A DNA stretch of 64,000 bases from Candidatus Zixiibacteriota bacterium (GTDB lineage Bacteria > Desulfobacterota > Binatia > UBA9968). Positions 49,116 to 56,293 of the stretch are shown here, piece by piece (position 1 is the stretch's first letter; each line of letters starts with the position of its first letter). The DNA is taken from NCBI GenBank assembly GCA_035574315.1, contig DATLYW010000024.1, positions 28,026 through 92,025 of the forward strand. The letters run 5' to 3'. The notes under the pieces are model-generated. The model did not search any database. It saw only the letters and a list, made by a program, of their open reading frames with translations, and had not been told where the DNA came from. The position numbers were made by a program, and so were the translations under genes.

Positions 49116-49426
49116 TCGGTCACCTCCTTTCTCCGCTGAATTTGAACATTGACGATCACCGCACCGCCGCTTTCGTTGGCGCCGTATCAGCAGCGACCGT
49201 CGCTTCGATGTGCTGGTTCAGCAATTGCGATGCCATCCGGGAAGTGTGACCGCGCGTCGGAGATTGCAATCTTTTTCGAGCCAGGAGGAAAACCGGCTGT
49301 TGCAGAATGAAACGACGAAACGATGCCTCCGGGGGCTTTTCGCTCTAACTATCGGCGGGAAGAGGTTTTATTCGTTTGTTGCAACAACCCACGCGCCGTT
49401 GTAATTTGCCACAGGCCGGACTGCAT
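49116..49426. other. Divergent control region with palindromes
   Basis: This 311-bp region separates the peptide gene from the kinase gene. Besides the σ54 promoter it contains three related symmetric elements: AGATTGCAATCT (49261-49272), a half-like TGTTGCAGA (49298-49306) and TTGTTGCAACAA (49376-49387), all built on TTGCAA. They lie upstream of the σ54 promoter and could bind the NtrC-type regulator. Their function is inferred. Confidence 0.4.
49220..49235 (-). promoter_or_regulatory. σ54 (-24/-12) promoter for the small peptide gene
   Basis: The minus strand reads TGGCAT (49235-49230), CGCAA, TTGCT (49224-49220). Consensus is TGGCAC-N5-TTGCT, so only one of the eleven defined positions differs. 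Predicted start near 49210 gives a leader of about 95 nt before the peptide ATG. A weaker TGGTTC-N5-TTGC on the plus strand (49214-49228) overlaps it and points towards the kinase gene. Confidence 0.72.
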
Positions 49427-50962
49427 ATGCGCTTCAACTTCCGATCCGTCGGGTTGGGCACCAAGCTCGTTTTTTTCCTCGTGAGCACGCTGGTGGTGAC
49501 CATGGTGGTTCACGGTTATTTCAGCGTCCGCCAGGAAAAGGAGAACATCCTCCGCGAGATGAAGGTCGGCATGCTGGGGCTGAGCCGCGCCATCCAGGCC
49601 GCGCTCGGCTATATGTACGGCGAGGAGCGGGATCTCGGCGCCACCCAGAGGTTCATCGACGGCGTGGCGCGAAGCGGAAACATTCACGGTGTCGTCGTCT
49701 ACGACGTTTCGGGCCGATCGGTCGCGGTCTCGGCGTCGCTCAAGCCGACCGACGATTTCCCCGGACTCGACCCGCAGCCAGTCTTGGACATCGATCCCGC
49801 TCCCGTGCTCCGCTCGGGCAGGGAAGTCGACGGCTATACCGAAAGCCCCGCTCACCCGGTTTACTACCGGATCGAACCGATCCTGGACTCCGATCGAAAG
49901 ATCGTCGGCGCCTTCGTGCTCGCGCGCCGGGGGTGGGGATTCGCCACGAGCATTCAGGCCAGGCGCAATCGCATTATCCTGACGACCTCGGCTCTGGTGC
50001 TCGTCCTCTGCATCCTCATCCCGGTTCTGGTTCGCCGCAACGTCTCGCGCCCGATTCGCGAGCTGATCGCCCGGATCCGCGAGATGGGACAAGGGCACTG
50101 GAGCGAGCGGATCGAGATCCGCAGCCGTGATGAAATCGGCCAGCTCGCGCGCGAGTTCAACCAGATGTGCGAACGTCTCCAGGACAGCTACCGCCAGCTG
50201 GTCAGGGAGCAGCAGGAACGGCTGGGCCTCGAGCGCCACCTGCGTGAATCGGACAGGCTGGCCTCGGTCGGGCAGCTCGCGGCCGGCCTCGCCCACGAGA
50301 TCGGGACGCCTCTCAACATCATAGGAGGGCGGGCGGAGTATCTTCTGCGCCGTCCCCGCAGCACCGAAGAAATCACCGAAAACCTCCAGATCATTCGGTC
50401 GCAGATGGACCGGATCGCGAACATCGTGCGCCAGCTCCTCGAGTTTTCGCGCCGCCGGGAGCCTGCCTTTCGCACCGTCAATCTCCCGTTGCTCCTGAAA
50501 AACGTGACCAGCCTGGTCGGGCACAAAATCGCCGAAAAGGGTGCAAGCGTGAAGATTGAGGCCGATGAGCGGCTCCCCGCGATCCAGGCGGATCCCGATC
50601 TTCTGCAGCAGGTGTTCGTCAATCTCTACCTGAATTCGCTGCATGCGCTGAGCGACGGCGGGCGGATCACCATAAGCTGCGAGTCGGCGCGCGAAGAAAT
50701 CGGGCCTCCCCCGGGGTGGGTCAGGGTCGTTATCGAGGACGACGGCGAAGGGATCGAAGCCGCCCATCTCGGCCACGTCTTTGATCCTTTTTTCACCACC
50801 AAGGACGTCGGGGAAGGCACCGGCCTTGGTCTGGCCGTGAGCTACGGGATCGTCAAGGAACACGGCGGCGAGATCCGGGTCGAGAGCGAACACGGCAAGT
50901 TCACCAGGTTCATCATCGATCTCCCGGTCTTCGGGCAGGTTCCGGAGCACGCCGCGGCTTGA
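49427..50962 (+). CDS. Sensor histidine kinase (NtrB/ZraS-like)
   Basis: A 511-residue membrane kinase. The start at 49427 (MRFNFRSVGLGTK) precedes TM1 (residues about 10-30); an extracytoplasmic sensor of about 150 residues follows (HGVVVYDVSGRSV..., Cache/PAS-like), then TM2 near 183-203. HAMP residues are about 204-255. The phosphorylated histidine is H290 in GLAHEIGTPLN. The ATP-binding domain has NLYLNSLHALSDGG (N box), EDDGEGI (G1), and GTGLGLAVSYGIV (G2). It is 4 nt from the σ54 regulator gene and forms a two-component pair with it. Confidence 0.95.
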   Translation: MRFNFRSVGLGTKLVFFLVSTLVVTMVVHGYFSVRQEKENILREMKVGMLGLSRAIQAALGYMYGEERDLGATQRFIDGVARSGNIHGVVVYDVSGRSVAVSASLKPTDDFPGLDPQPVLDIDPAPVLRSGREVDGYTESPAHPVYYRIEPILDSDRKIVGAFVLARRGWGFATSIQARRNRIILTTSALVLVLCILIPVLVRRNVSRPIRELIARIREMGQGHWSERIEIRSRDEIGQLAREFNQMCERLQDSYRQLVREQQERLGLERHLRESDRLASVGQLAAGLAHEIGTPLNIIGGRAEYLLRRPRSTEEITENLQIIRSQMDRIANIVRQLLEFSRRREPAFRTVNLPLLLKNVTSLVGHKIAEKGASVKIEADERLPAIQADPDLLQQVFVNLYLNSLHALSDGGRITISCESAREEIGPPPGWVRVVIEDDGEGIEAAHLGHVFDPFFTTKDVGEGTGLGLAVSYGIVKEHGGEIRVESEHGKFTRFIIDLPVFGQVPEHAAA

Positions 50963-50966
50963 AAGA

Positions 50967-52349
50967 ATGACCATGGACTTCAAGGAACAGATCCCGGGCC
51001 GGATCCTCGTCGTCGACGACGACCCGGAGATGTGCCGGTTCTTCATGCAGCTCCTCGGCGACGAGGGCTATGCGGTGGAGGTCGTTCATGACGGCGCATC
51101 CGCGCTACGCCGCCACCGCCAGGGAGACTTCGACCTGGTGATCACCGATTTGATGATGCCGCGAATGCGCGGCACGGAGCTGGTGCGCCAGCTGCGCGAG
51201 CACGATCCGGACGCCCTGGTGCTGCTCGTGACGGCCTTCGGCAGCATCGAAAGCGCGGTCGAGGCGATGCGCGCCGGCGCTTTCGACTACGTGACCAAGC
51301 CGTTTCGCACCGACGAAATCCTGCTCGACGTCAACCGCGCGCTCGAGCAGCGACGGCTCCGGAGCGAGCTGCGCCGGCTCCGCACCGAGGTCCAGGAGCG
51401 GTACAGCTTCCAGAACGTCCTCGCCAGGAGCGAGGCGATGCAGAAGGCCCTGGAAATCGCCGCCCGGGTGAGCGATCTCTCCGCCAACGTCCTGATCATC
51501 GGAGAGAGCGGGACCGGCAAGGAGATGATCGCCCGCGCCATTCACCGCAACAGCGCTCGGGCCGAAGGTCCGTTCATCCCCCTGAATTGCGCGGCCGTTC
51601 CCGAAACGCTGCTCGAGAGCGAGCTGTTCGGCTATACGAGAGGGGCCTTCACCGACGCCAAGAAGGATCGGCGCGGCCTGTTCCAGGAAGCCGGGGGCGG
51701 GGTTCTTTTCCTCGACGAAATCAGCGAAATGCCGCTCAGCATCCAGGCCAAGCTGCTGCGCGTCATCGAGGACAAGGAAGTCCGTCCGCTCGGCTCCAAC
51801 CAGAGCGAAAAAATCGATGCCCGCGTGATTTCGGCCAGCAATCGGGACCTCGAAAAACTCGTCCAGGAAGGAAGCTTTCGCCGCGACCTCTATTACCGGC
51901 TGAACGTGATCCGGATCGAGCTGCCGCCCTTGCGGGAACGCCCCGAGGATATCCCCGTGCTGGTCGACCATTTCATCCGCAAATTCGCCGGCCACGCGAC
52001 CCGCCCGGTCACCGGCATCGAGCCCGATGCCCTTGCCGCGTTGATGAGCTACCGCTGGCCGGGAAACGTCCGGGAGCTCGAGCACACGCTCGAACGGGCG
52101 GTGCTGCTCGGCAAAACGCCCTCGATTTGCCTCGACGACCTGCCGGAATCGTTGACCCGATGCAACCGCGACAGACTGCCGCTGAACGAGGCGCTGGCGC
52201 GCGGCTATACCCTGAAAGAGCTCGAGAAGGAGTACATCCATCGGGTGCTCGAGAACACCAACGGCAACAAGACCGAAGCCGCGCGCATTCTCGGGGTGGA
52301 CCGTACGACGCTGTACCGCAAGCTGGAAGAGTACAAGGTCGAAGTGTAG
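50967..52349 (+). CDS. σ54-dependent response regulator (NtrC family)
   Basis: A 460-residue regulator with receiver, AAA+ and Fis-type HTH domains. The receiver has VDDDPEM and the phosphorylated Asp D61 in VITDLMMPRM. The AAA+ domain has Walker A GESGTGKEM near 172, the σ54-contact loop as GAFTDA near 227 rather than the commoner GAFTGA, Walker B GGVLFLDEISEMP near 243 and the arginine finger region FRRDLYYRLNV. The C-terminal HTH is NKTEAARILGVDRTTLYRKLEEYKV. Likely activates the adjacent σ54 promoter. Confidence 0.96.
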   Translation: MTMDFKEQIPGRILVVDDDPEMCRFFMQLLGDEGYAVEVVHDGASALRRHRQGDFDLVITDLMMPRMRGTELVRQLREHDPDALVLLVTAFGSIESAVEAMRAGAFDYVTKPFRTDEILLDVNRALEQRRLRSELRRLRTEVQERYSFQNVLARSEAMQKALEIAARVSDLSANVLIIGESGTGKEMIARAIHRNSARAEGPFIPLNCAAVPETLLESELFGYTRGAFTDAKKDRRGLFQEAGGGVLFLDEISEMPLSIQAKLLRVIEDKEVRPLGSNQSEKIDARVISASNRDLEKLVQEGSFRRDLYYRLNVIRIELPPLRERPEDIPVLVDHFIRKFAGHATRPVTGIEPDALAALMSYRWPGNVRELEHTLERAVLLGKTPSICLDDLPESLTRCNRDRLPLNEALARGYTLKELEKEYIHRVLENTNGNKTEAARILGVDRTTLYRKLEEYKVEV

Positions 52350-52351
52350 GG

Positions 52352-53182
52352 CTAGCCCCCGGCGGTCACAGCGAGACGGTAGATCTCCTTCTTCGAGCAG
52401 GCGTACTTTCTCGCGAGCGCCTCGGCGATTTCCTTGGCCCGCATCCCCTCGCCCTTCAGCCGGGCGATTTCCGCGGCCAGCTCGGCGTCTGCCGGCGGCG
52501 CCTTCGTCCCGGCGCCCTCGACAATGAGAGTCACCTCGCCCCGGGTTTCAGCGGCGGCAAACCTTCCCGCCAGCTCGGCCAGGCGACCGCGGACGAATTC
52601 CTCGTGGATCTTGGTGAACTCCCGTGCGACCACCGCCCGGCGATCTCCGAAGATCTCGAGCAGATCCCGCAAAGCCTCGCCGAGCCGGTGTGGCGCTTCG
52701 TAAAAGATCAGCGTCCGCTGCTCGTCGCGAAGCTCCTCCAGGCGTCGGCGCCGCGCCGATTTCTTCGCCGGCAGGAAACCCTCGAACGCGAAACGGTCGC
52801 TCGGAAGGCCGCTCGCGCTCAAGGCCGCGGCGAAGGCGACCGGACCGGGAACCGGCGAGACCGGCACTCCCGCGCGCGCCGCCGCCTCGACCAGGCGAAA
52901 GCCCGGGTCGGAGATGCCGGGCGTCCCCGCATCCGACACGAGCGCAATGTTCTTGCCCTGTTGCAGGAGCGCGAGCAGCTCGCGAGCTTTTTCCTTCTCG
53001 TTGTGCTCGTGATAGCTGGTCAGCGGCGTGTGCACGCCGTAGCGGCGCAGGAGCGCGAGCGTGCGCCGCGTATCCTCCGCCGCGACGAGGTCGACCTCCT
53101 TCAGGACGCGCACCGCGCGAAACGAAAGATCTTCGAGGTTGCCGATCGGCGTGGCGACGACGTAGAGGGTTCCCGGATCCAT
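52352..53182 (-). CDS. rsmI: 16S rRNA (cytidine(1402)-2'-O)-methyltransferase RsmI
   Basis: SAM-dependent enzyme methylating the ribose of C1402 in 16S rRNA, 276 residues. ATG 53182 gives the typical N-terminus MDPGTLYVVATPIGNLEDLSFRA. Other family motifs are AEDTRRTLALLRRYG, the ALVSDAGTPGISDPGFRLV block near 79-97, PGPVAFAAALSASGLP and FYEAPHRL. The C-terminal helical part (AAEIARLKGEGMRAKEIAEALA) is the usual small extension. It converges on the response regulator with 2 nt between stops. Confidence 0.96.
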   Translation of the reverse strand: MDPGTLYVVATPIGNLEDLSFRAVRVLKEVDLVAAEDTRRTLALLRRYGVHTPLTSYHEHNEKEKARELLALLQQGKNIALVSDAGTPGISDPGFRLVEAAARAGVPVSPVPGPVAFAAALSASGLPSDRFAFEGFLPAKKSARRRRLEELRDEQRTLIFYEAPHRLGEALRDLLEIFGDRRAVVAREFTKIHEEFVRGRLAELAGRFAAAETRGEVTLIVEGAGTKAPPADAELAAEIARLKGEGMRAKEIAEALARKYACSKKEIYRLAVTAGG

Positions 53183-53306
53183 GGCGCCGCCCGGCTGCGG
53201 GCGCTGATCGGAGGCTAGCACGCGCCCGCGCTCTCTTGCAATTTCAACGGGCTTCGCTAAGGTGGAGAAAAATCCGCGTGAAAGCTCGGCACGCGGGGAA
53301 GCAGAC

Positions 53307-53525
53307 ATGGCCACGGAAGAGGTTTTGATCTTCGGGCAGGACCTTTGACCTTACACCTCGGGAGCCCGTGAGGATTACTCCCGCCGGAAGGTCCCCTATC
53401 GCTACATCAACGTCCTCAAAGACGCGGAAGGGCTGAAGGAGATGCTGCGCCATTCCGGGGGCGACCGGCGCATACCGGTCATCGTCGAGTCCGGAAAAGT
53501 GACCATCGGCTTCGGCGGCACCTGA
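53307..53525 (+). CDS. Uxx-star family glutaredoxin-like selenoprotein (in-frame TGA = Sec)
   Basis: ATG 53307 to TGA 53525: 72 residues if the TGA at 53346-53348 (codon 14) is read as selenocysteine. The frame reads MATEEVLIFGQDL-U-PYTSGAREDYSRRKVPYRYINV and ends RRIPVIVESGKVTIGFGGT. The U-P-Y-T sits exactly where glutaredoxins have their CPxC redox centre, and the AREDY, INV, VPVIVE-like and GFGGT segments match the Uxx-star family of (seleno)proteins. GGGGA upstream serves as ribosome-binding site. The codons after TGA are fully coding and end at a proper stop 55 nt before amgK. A hairpin follows the TGA. The role is a thiol/selenol redox enzyme, partner unknown. Ordinary gene callers would miss or truncate it. 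Confidence 0.85.
53346..53375 (+). promoter_or_regulatory. Candidate bacterial SECIS hairpin of the selenoprotein gene
   Basis: Downstream of the TGA, CCUC (53356-53359) pairs with GAGG (53370-53373), followed by GG/CC closing a GAGC loop (53362-53365), with a bulged GU (53368-53369). The loop starts with G about 14 nt after the TGA, close to the known spacing of bacterial SECIS elements, and the bulged U recalls that of E. coli fdhF. SelB recognition remains to be shown. Confidence 0.5.
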
Positions 53526-53579
53526 GAGGTGTAGCAAGGCCGGCGGGGCCGGCCCGAGCGGGCGCCGAGCGCAACTGAA

Positions 53580-54656
53580 GTGACCGAGCCGTTCGACCAG
53601 TCGATTGCCGCCCGCCTGCGGTTGCTTTTCGGCGACCGCACGATCCTCACCTCCCTCCAGCCGCTCGCCGGCGATGCGTCGAGCCGGCGGTACTATCGAG
53701 CGGTCTTGCAGGGTCCTTCCGCTCCCCCTTCAGCGGTCATCATGCAGGTTCCGGCCGGCGCCTCCCTGCCCCTTTCCAGCGAGGAGCTGGCGGTTTTCAA
53801 AGAGCCTCCGAAAGAGCTGCCGTTTCTCAACCTCCATCGCTTTCTTGCGCGGCTGGGGGTCCGCATTCCCCGTCTCTACGGCTCCTGGGAACGAGAAGGG
53901 ATTCTGGTGCTGGAAGATCTCGGGGACGTTTGCCTGTGGGACCGCGTCCAGGGGCTTCCCGCTTCCGACGTCGAGCTCTGGTATCGAAAGGCGATCGACG
54001 TTCTTTTGCGGCTTCAGATCGGCGGCACCGCCAGGCCGGACGAATCCTGCCTCGCCTTCCAGCAGCGCTTCGACTTCCGCCTCTACATGTGGGAGTTCGA
54101 CCACTTTCTGGAATACGGCCTTGAGAAACGACCCGGAGGGAACTTTTCCCGCGCGGCCGCAGAGCAGCTGCGCTCCGCTTTCAAGGAAATCGCCCGCTGC
54201 CTCGACGCTCTTCCGCCTTGCCTGAACCATCGCGACTACCACAGCTGGAATCTGATGGTGCGGGGCGAAGAGATCGTGGTGATCGATTTTCAGGATGCGC
54301 TGCTCGCGCCCGCTCCGTACGACCTCGCCTCGCTCCTCAACGACCGCGAGACGGACCGCGTGATCACTGCCGGCCTCGAGCGCAACCTGCTCGGCTATTA
54401 CCTGCAAAGAAGCGAGGAGATGGGGGCGCCGCGCGGCGGGCCGGACGAGTTTTTGCGCTTCTATCTGCTCTCGGCCATCCAGCGGGACTTCAAGGTCGTC
54501 GGGCGCTTCTATTATCTCGACCTCGTCAAAGGGAAACCCGCGTACAGGAAATTCATCCCGCCCACGCTGCGCCGGCTCAGGCGCAATCTCGCCCGGCTCC
54601 CCGAAACCGAAGCGCTGATTCCGCTTCTCGCCGAGTCGTACGAGGAAATGAGATGA
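53580..54656 (+). CDS. amgK: N-acetylmuramate/N-acetylglucosamine kinase (AmgK-like)
   Basis: A 358-residue aminoglycoside-phosphotransferase-fold kinase, phosphorylating MurNAc/GlcNAc at the anomeric position in peptidoglycan recycling. The catalytic loop is LNHRDYHSWNLMV near 221-233, followed by the metal-binding VIDFQDALLAPAPYDLASLLND. LVLEDLGDVCLWD and the N-terminal GDASSRRYYR are also AmgK-like. GTG 53580 is the only well-placed start. It overlaps murU by 4 nt (ATGA), which fits the AmgK-MurU pathway. The enzyme assignment is from family and neighbour. Confidence 0.88.
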   Translation: MTEPFDQSIAARLRLLFGDRTILTSLQPLAGDASSRRYYRAVLQGPSAPPSAVIMQVPAGASLPLSSEELAVFKEPPKELPFLNLHRFLARLGVRIPRLYGSWEREGILVLEDLGDVCLWDRVQGLPASDVELWYRKAIDVLLRLQIGGTARPDESCLAFQQRFDFRLYMWEFDHFLEYGLEKRPGGNFSRAAAEQLRSAFKEIARCLDALPPCLNHRDYHSWNLMVRGEEIVVIDFQDALLAPAPYDLASLLNDRETDRVITAGLERNLLGYYLQRSEEMGAPRGGPDEFLRFYLLSAIQRDFKVVGRFYYLDLVKGKPAYRKFIPPTLRRLRRNLARLPETEALIPLLAESYEEMR

Positions 54657-55396
54657 AGGCGATGGTGCTCGCCGCCGGCCTGGGAACCCGCCTGCGGCCG
54701 CTGACCGAGACGGTGCCCAAGGCGCTGGTACGGGTCTGGGGCCGGCCGATGATCGAGTATCCGCTGCGGCTGCTCAAGCACTACGGGATCGAAGATATCG
54801 TGATCAATCTTCACCACGGCGGGCGGCAGATCCGGGATTACCTCGGTAGCGGCGCGCGGCTCGGGCTCAGGATCAGCTACTCCGAGGAGGAGGAGCTGCT
54901 CGACACCGGCGGGGGGTTGCTCAGGGCGAGACCCTTTCTCGAAGCCGGGACCTTCGTGGTGATCAACACCGATACGATCATCGACGTACCGCTCGCCGAC
55001 GTCTTGCGTTTCCACCGGGAGAAGCGGGCCGCCGCAACGCTCGTCCTGCGGCCGGACCCGGAGGCGGACCGCTACGGATCGATGGATCTGTGCCGCGACG
55101 GCCGCATCTGCCGCTTTCTGCGCACGCGCTCGGCGGCCTGCCCTCCGGCGACGCGCGGCGTGATGTTCACCGGGCTCCAGGTCCTGGAGCCGAAAGTCTT
55201 CGATTTCATGGAAACCCTGGAAGCCGGACCGAAATTCAGCACGACGGTGCACCTGTACCCTCGCATGCTTGCCGCAGGCGAGCCGCTTTACGGTTATTGT
55301 TTTGCGGGCTTCTGGCAGGATCTCGGCGCGATCGAACGTATTCGGGAAGTCGAAAACCGCCTGAGCCGAGGCGAAGTCCGGCTTCATTATCTCTGA
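54653..55396 (+). CDS. murU: N-acetylmuramate 1-phosphate uridylyltransferase (MurU-like nucleotidyltransferase)
   Basis: A 247-residue NTP-transferase. The N-terminal motif MVLAAGLGTRLRPLTETVPKALV is diagnostic, followed by RPMIEYPLRLLKHYGIEDIVIN. Other landmarks are SYSEEEELLDTGGGLLRA near 81-98 and INTDTIID near 106; the catalytic Asp lies in that last motif. The tandem with AmgK implies UDP-MurNAc synthesis bypassing fosfomycin-sensitive MurA. Its ATG overlaps the amgK stop. Confidence 0.9.
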   Translation: MKAMVLAAGLGTRLRPLTETVPKALVRVWGRPMIEYPLRLLKHYGIEDIVINLHHGGRQIRDYLGSGARLGLRISYSEEEELLDTGGGLLRARPFLEAGTFVVINTDTIIDVPLADVLRFHREKRAAATLVLRPDPEADRYGSMDLCRDGRICRFLRTRSAACPPATRGVMFTGLQVLEPKVFDFMETLEAGPKFSTTVHLYPRMLAAGEPLYGYCFAGFWQDLGAIERIREVENRLSRGEVRLHYL

Positions 55397-55566
55397 TCTT
55401 CGTCTCCATCTTCCTGCCCGCATCAATTTCGGCGCCGAGATGCCCGAATCCCTGACGCCTGAACCCGGATTCCTTGGCTGAACCGCCACCGCGCGGCGGT
55501 ATCGGACGGCCGAATGTTTGCTACCCGCCGGGCCGTGTGTTAGCGTGACCGCTTATTGAGCCTTCG

Positions 55567-56286
55567 ATGGCCACACTCGCGCTCTATCTCCCGACGCTCG
55601 TCTTCATCTCGCTGGTGGGCGGCTTTCTGCCGCTGGTCCGAGAGCTTCAGCGCACGACTCTGGCTCTGCTCCTGAGCTTCAGCGCCGGGGTCCTGCTCGG
55701 GGCCGTCTTCCTCCACATGGTCCCCGAAGCCGGCAGGGTTCTCGGGGAGGACCTCGGGTGGGCGATCCTCGGCGGCTTCCTGCTCATTTTTATCATGGAG
55801 CGTTTTGTCTTCGTCCATGCGTGCGAGGAACGGGATTGCGACATCCACCAGATGGGCATCCCGGCTTTCCTCGGCATCTCGCTGCACAGCCTGCTGGATG
55901 GAATCGCGCTGGGCGCCGGCCTCATGATCCCTCAACTGGGCCCCGTGGTTCTTCTCGCGGTCATCATCCACAAGATGCCCGACAGCATCTCCATCTCTTC
56001 GATTCTGCTCAGCGCCGGCTGGGGCCGCCGGCAGGTCGCTTTCCTCAATCTCCTTTTCTCGCTGACCACGCCGGTGGGCGCCTTGATCGCGTATCTCTTT
56101 TTGCGCTCGCTTTCGCCGGAAGCGGTCGCCGTCGCTCTGAGCATTTCGGCGGGAACGTTCCTTGCCATCGCCACCGCGGACATCCTTCCCCAGGTGCACC
56201 GCATCGAACAAAGCAACCCGAAGACCCTGATGTTCCTCCTCGGCGGCCTGACCGTGAGCTGGCTGGGGCGGCTCTTCGAGCTTTAG
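55567..56286 (+). CDS. ZIP family metal transporter
   Basis: A 239-residue membrane transporter with about eight helices for divalent metal (zinc or iron) uptake. Signature helices are residues about 98-118 (ISLHSLLDGIALGAGL, TM4 HxxxD) and about 128-150 (VIIHKMPDSISISSILL, TM5 H-x-x-P-D/E). N-terminal helices TLVFISLVGGFLPLV and LSFSAGVLLGAVFLHMVPEAG are also typical. A HEERD-like acid/Cys loop (VHACEERDCDIH, residues about 79-90) may bind metal. Only a weak ribosome-binding site is seen. Confidence 0.92.
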   Translation: MATLALYLPTLVFISLVGGFLPLVRELQRTTLALLLSFSAGVLLGAVFLHMVPEAGRVLGEDLGWAILGGFLLIFIMERFVFVHACEERDCDIHQMGIPAFLGISLHSLLDGIALGAGLMIPQLGPVVLLAVIIHKMPDSISISSILLSAGWGRRQVAFLNLLFSLTTPVGALIAYLFLRSLSPEAVAVALSISAGTFLAIATADILPQVHRIEQSNPKTLMFLLGGLTVSWLGRLFEL

Positions 56287-56293
56287 GCAGTGG

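Noticed and set aside
49214..49228. Plus-strand σ54 promoter for the histidine kinase operon
   Set aside because: TGGTTC-N5-TTGC matches the GG and GC spacing but lacks other consensus bases, and it overlaps the much better minus-strand site; kept only as a weak possibility.
49349..51046. Long minus-strand frame over the histidine kinase gene
   Set aside because: It is antisense to conserved kinase motifs and has no ribosome-binding site or recognisable domain; a GC-rich shadow.
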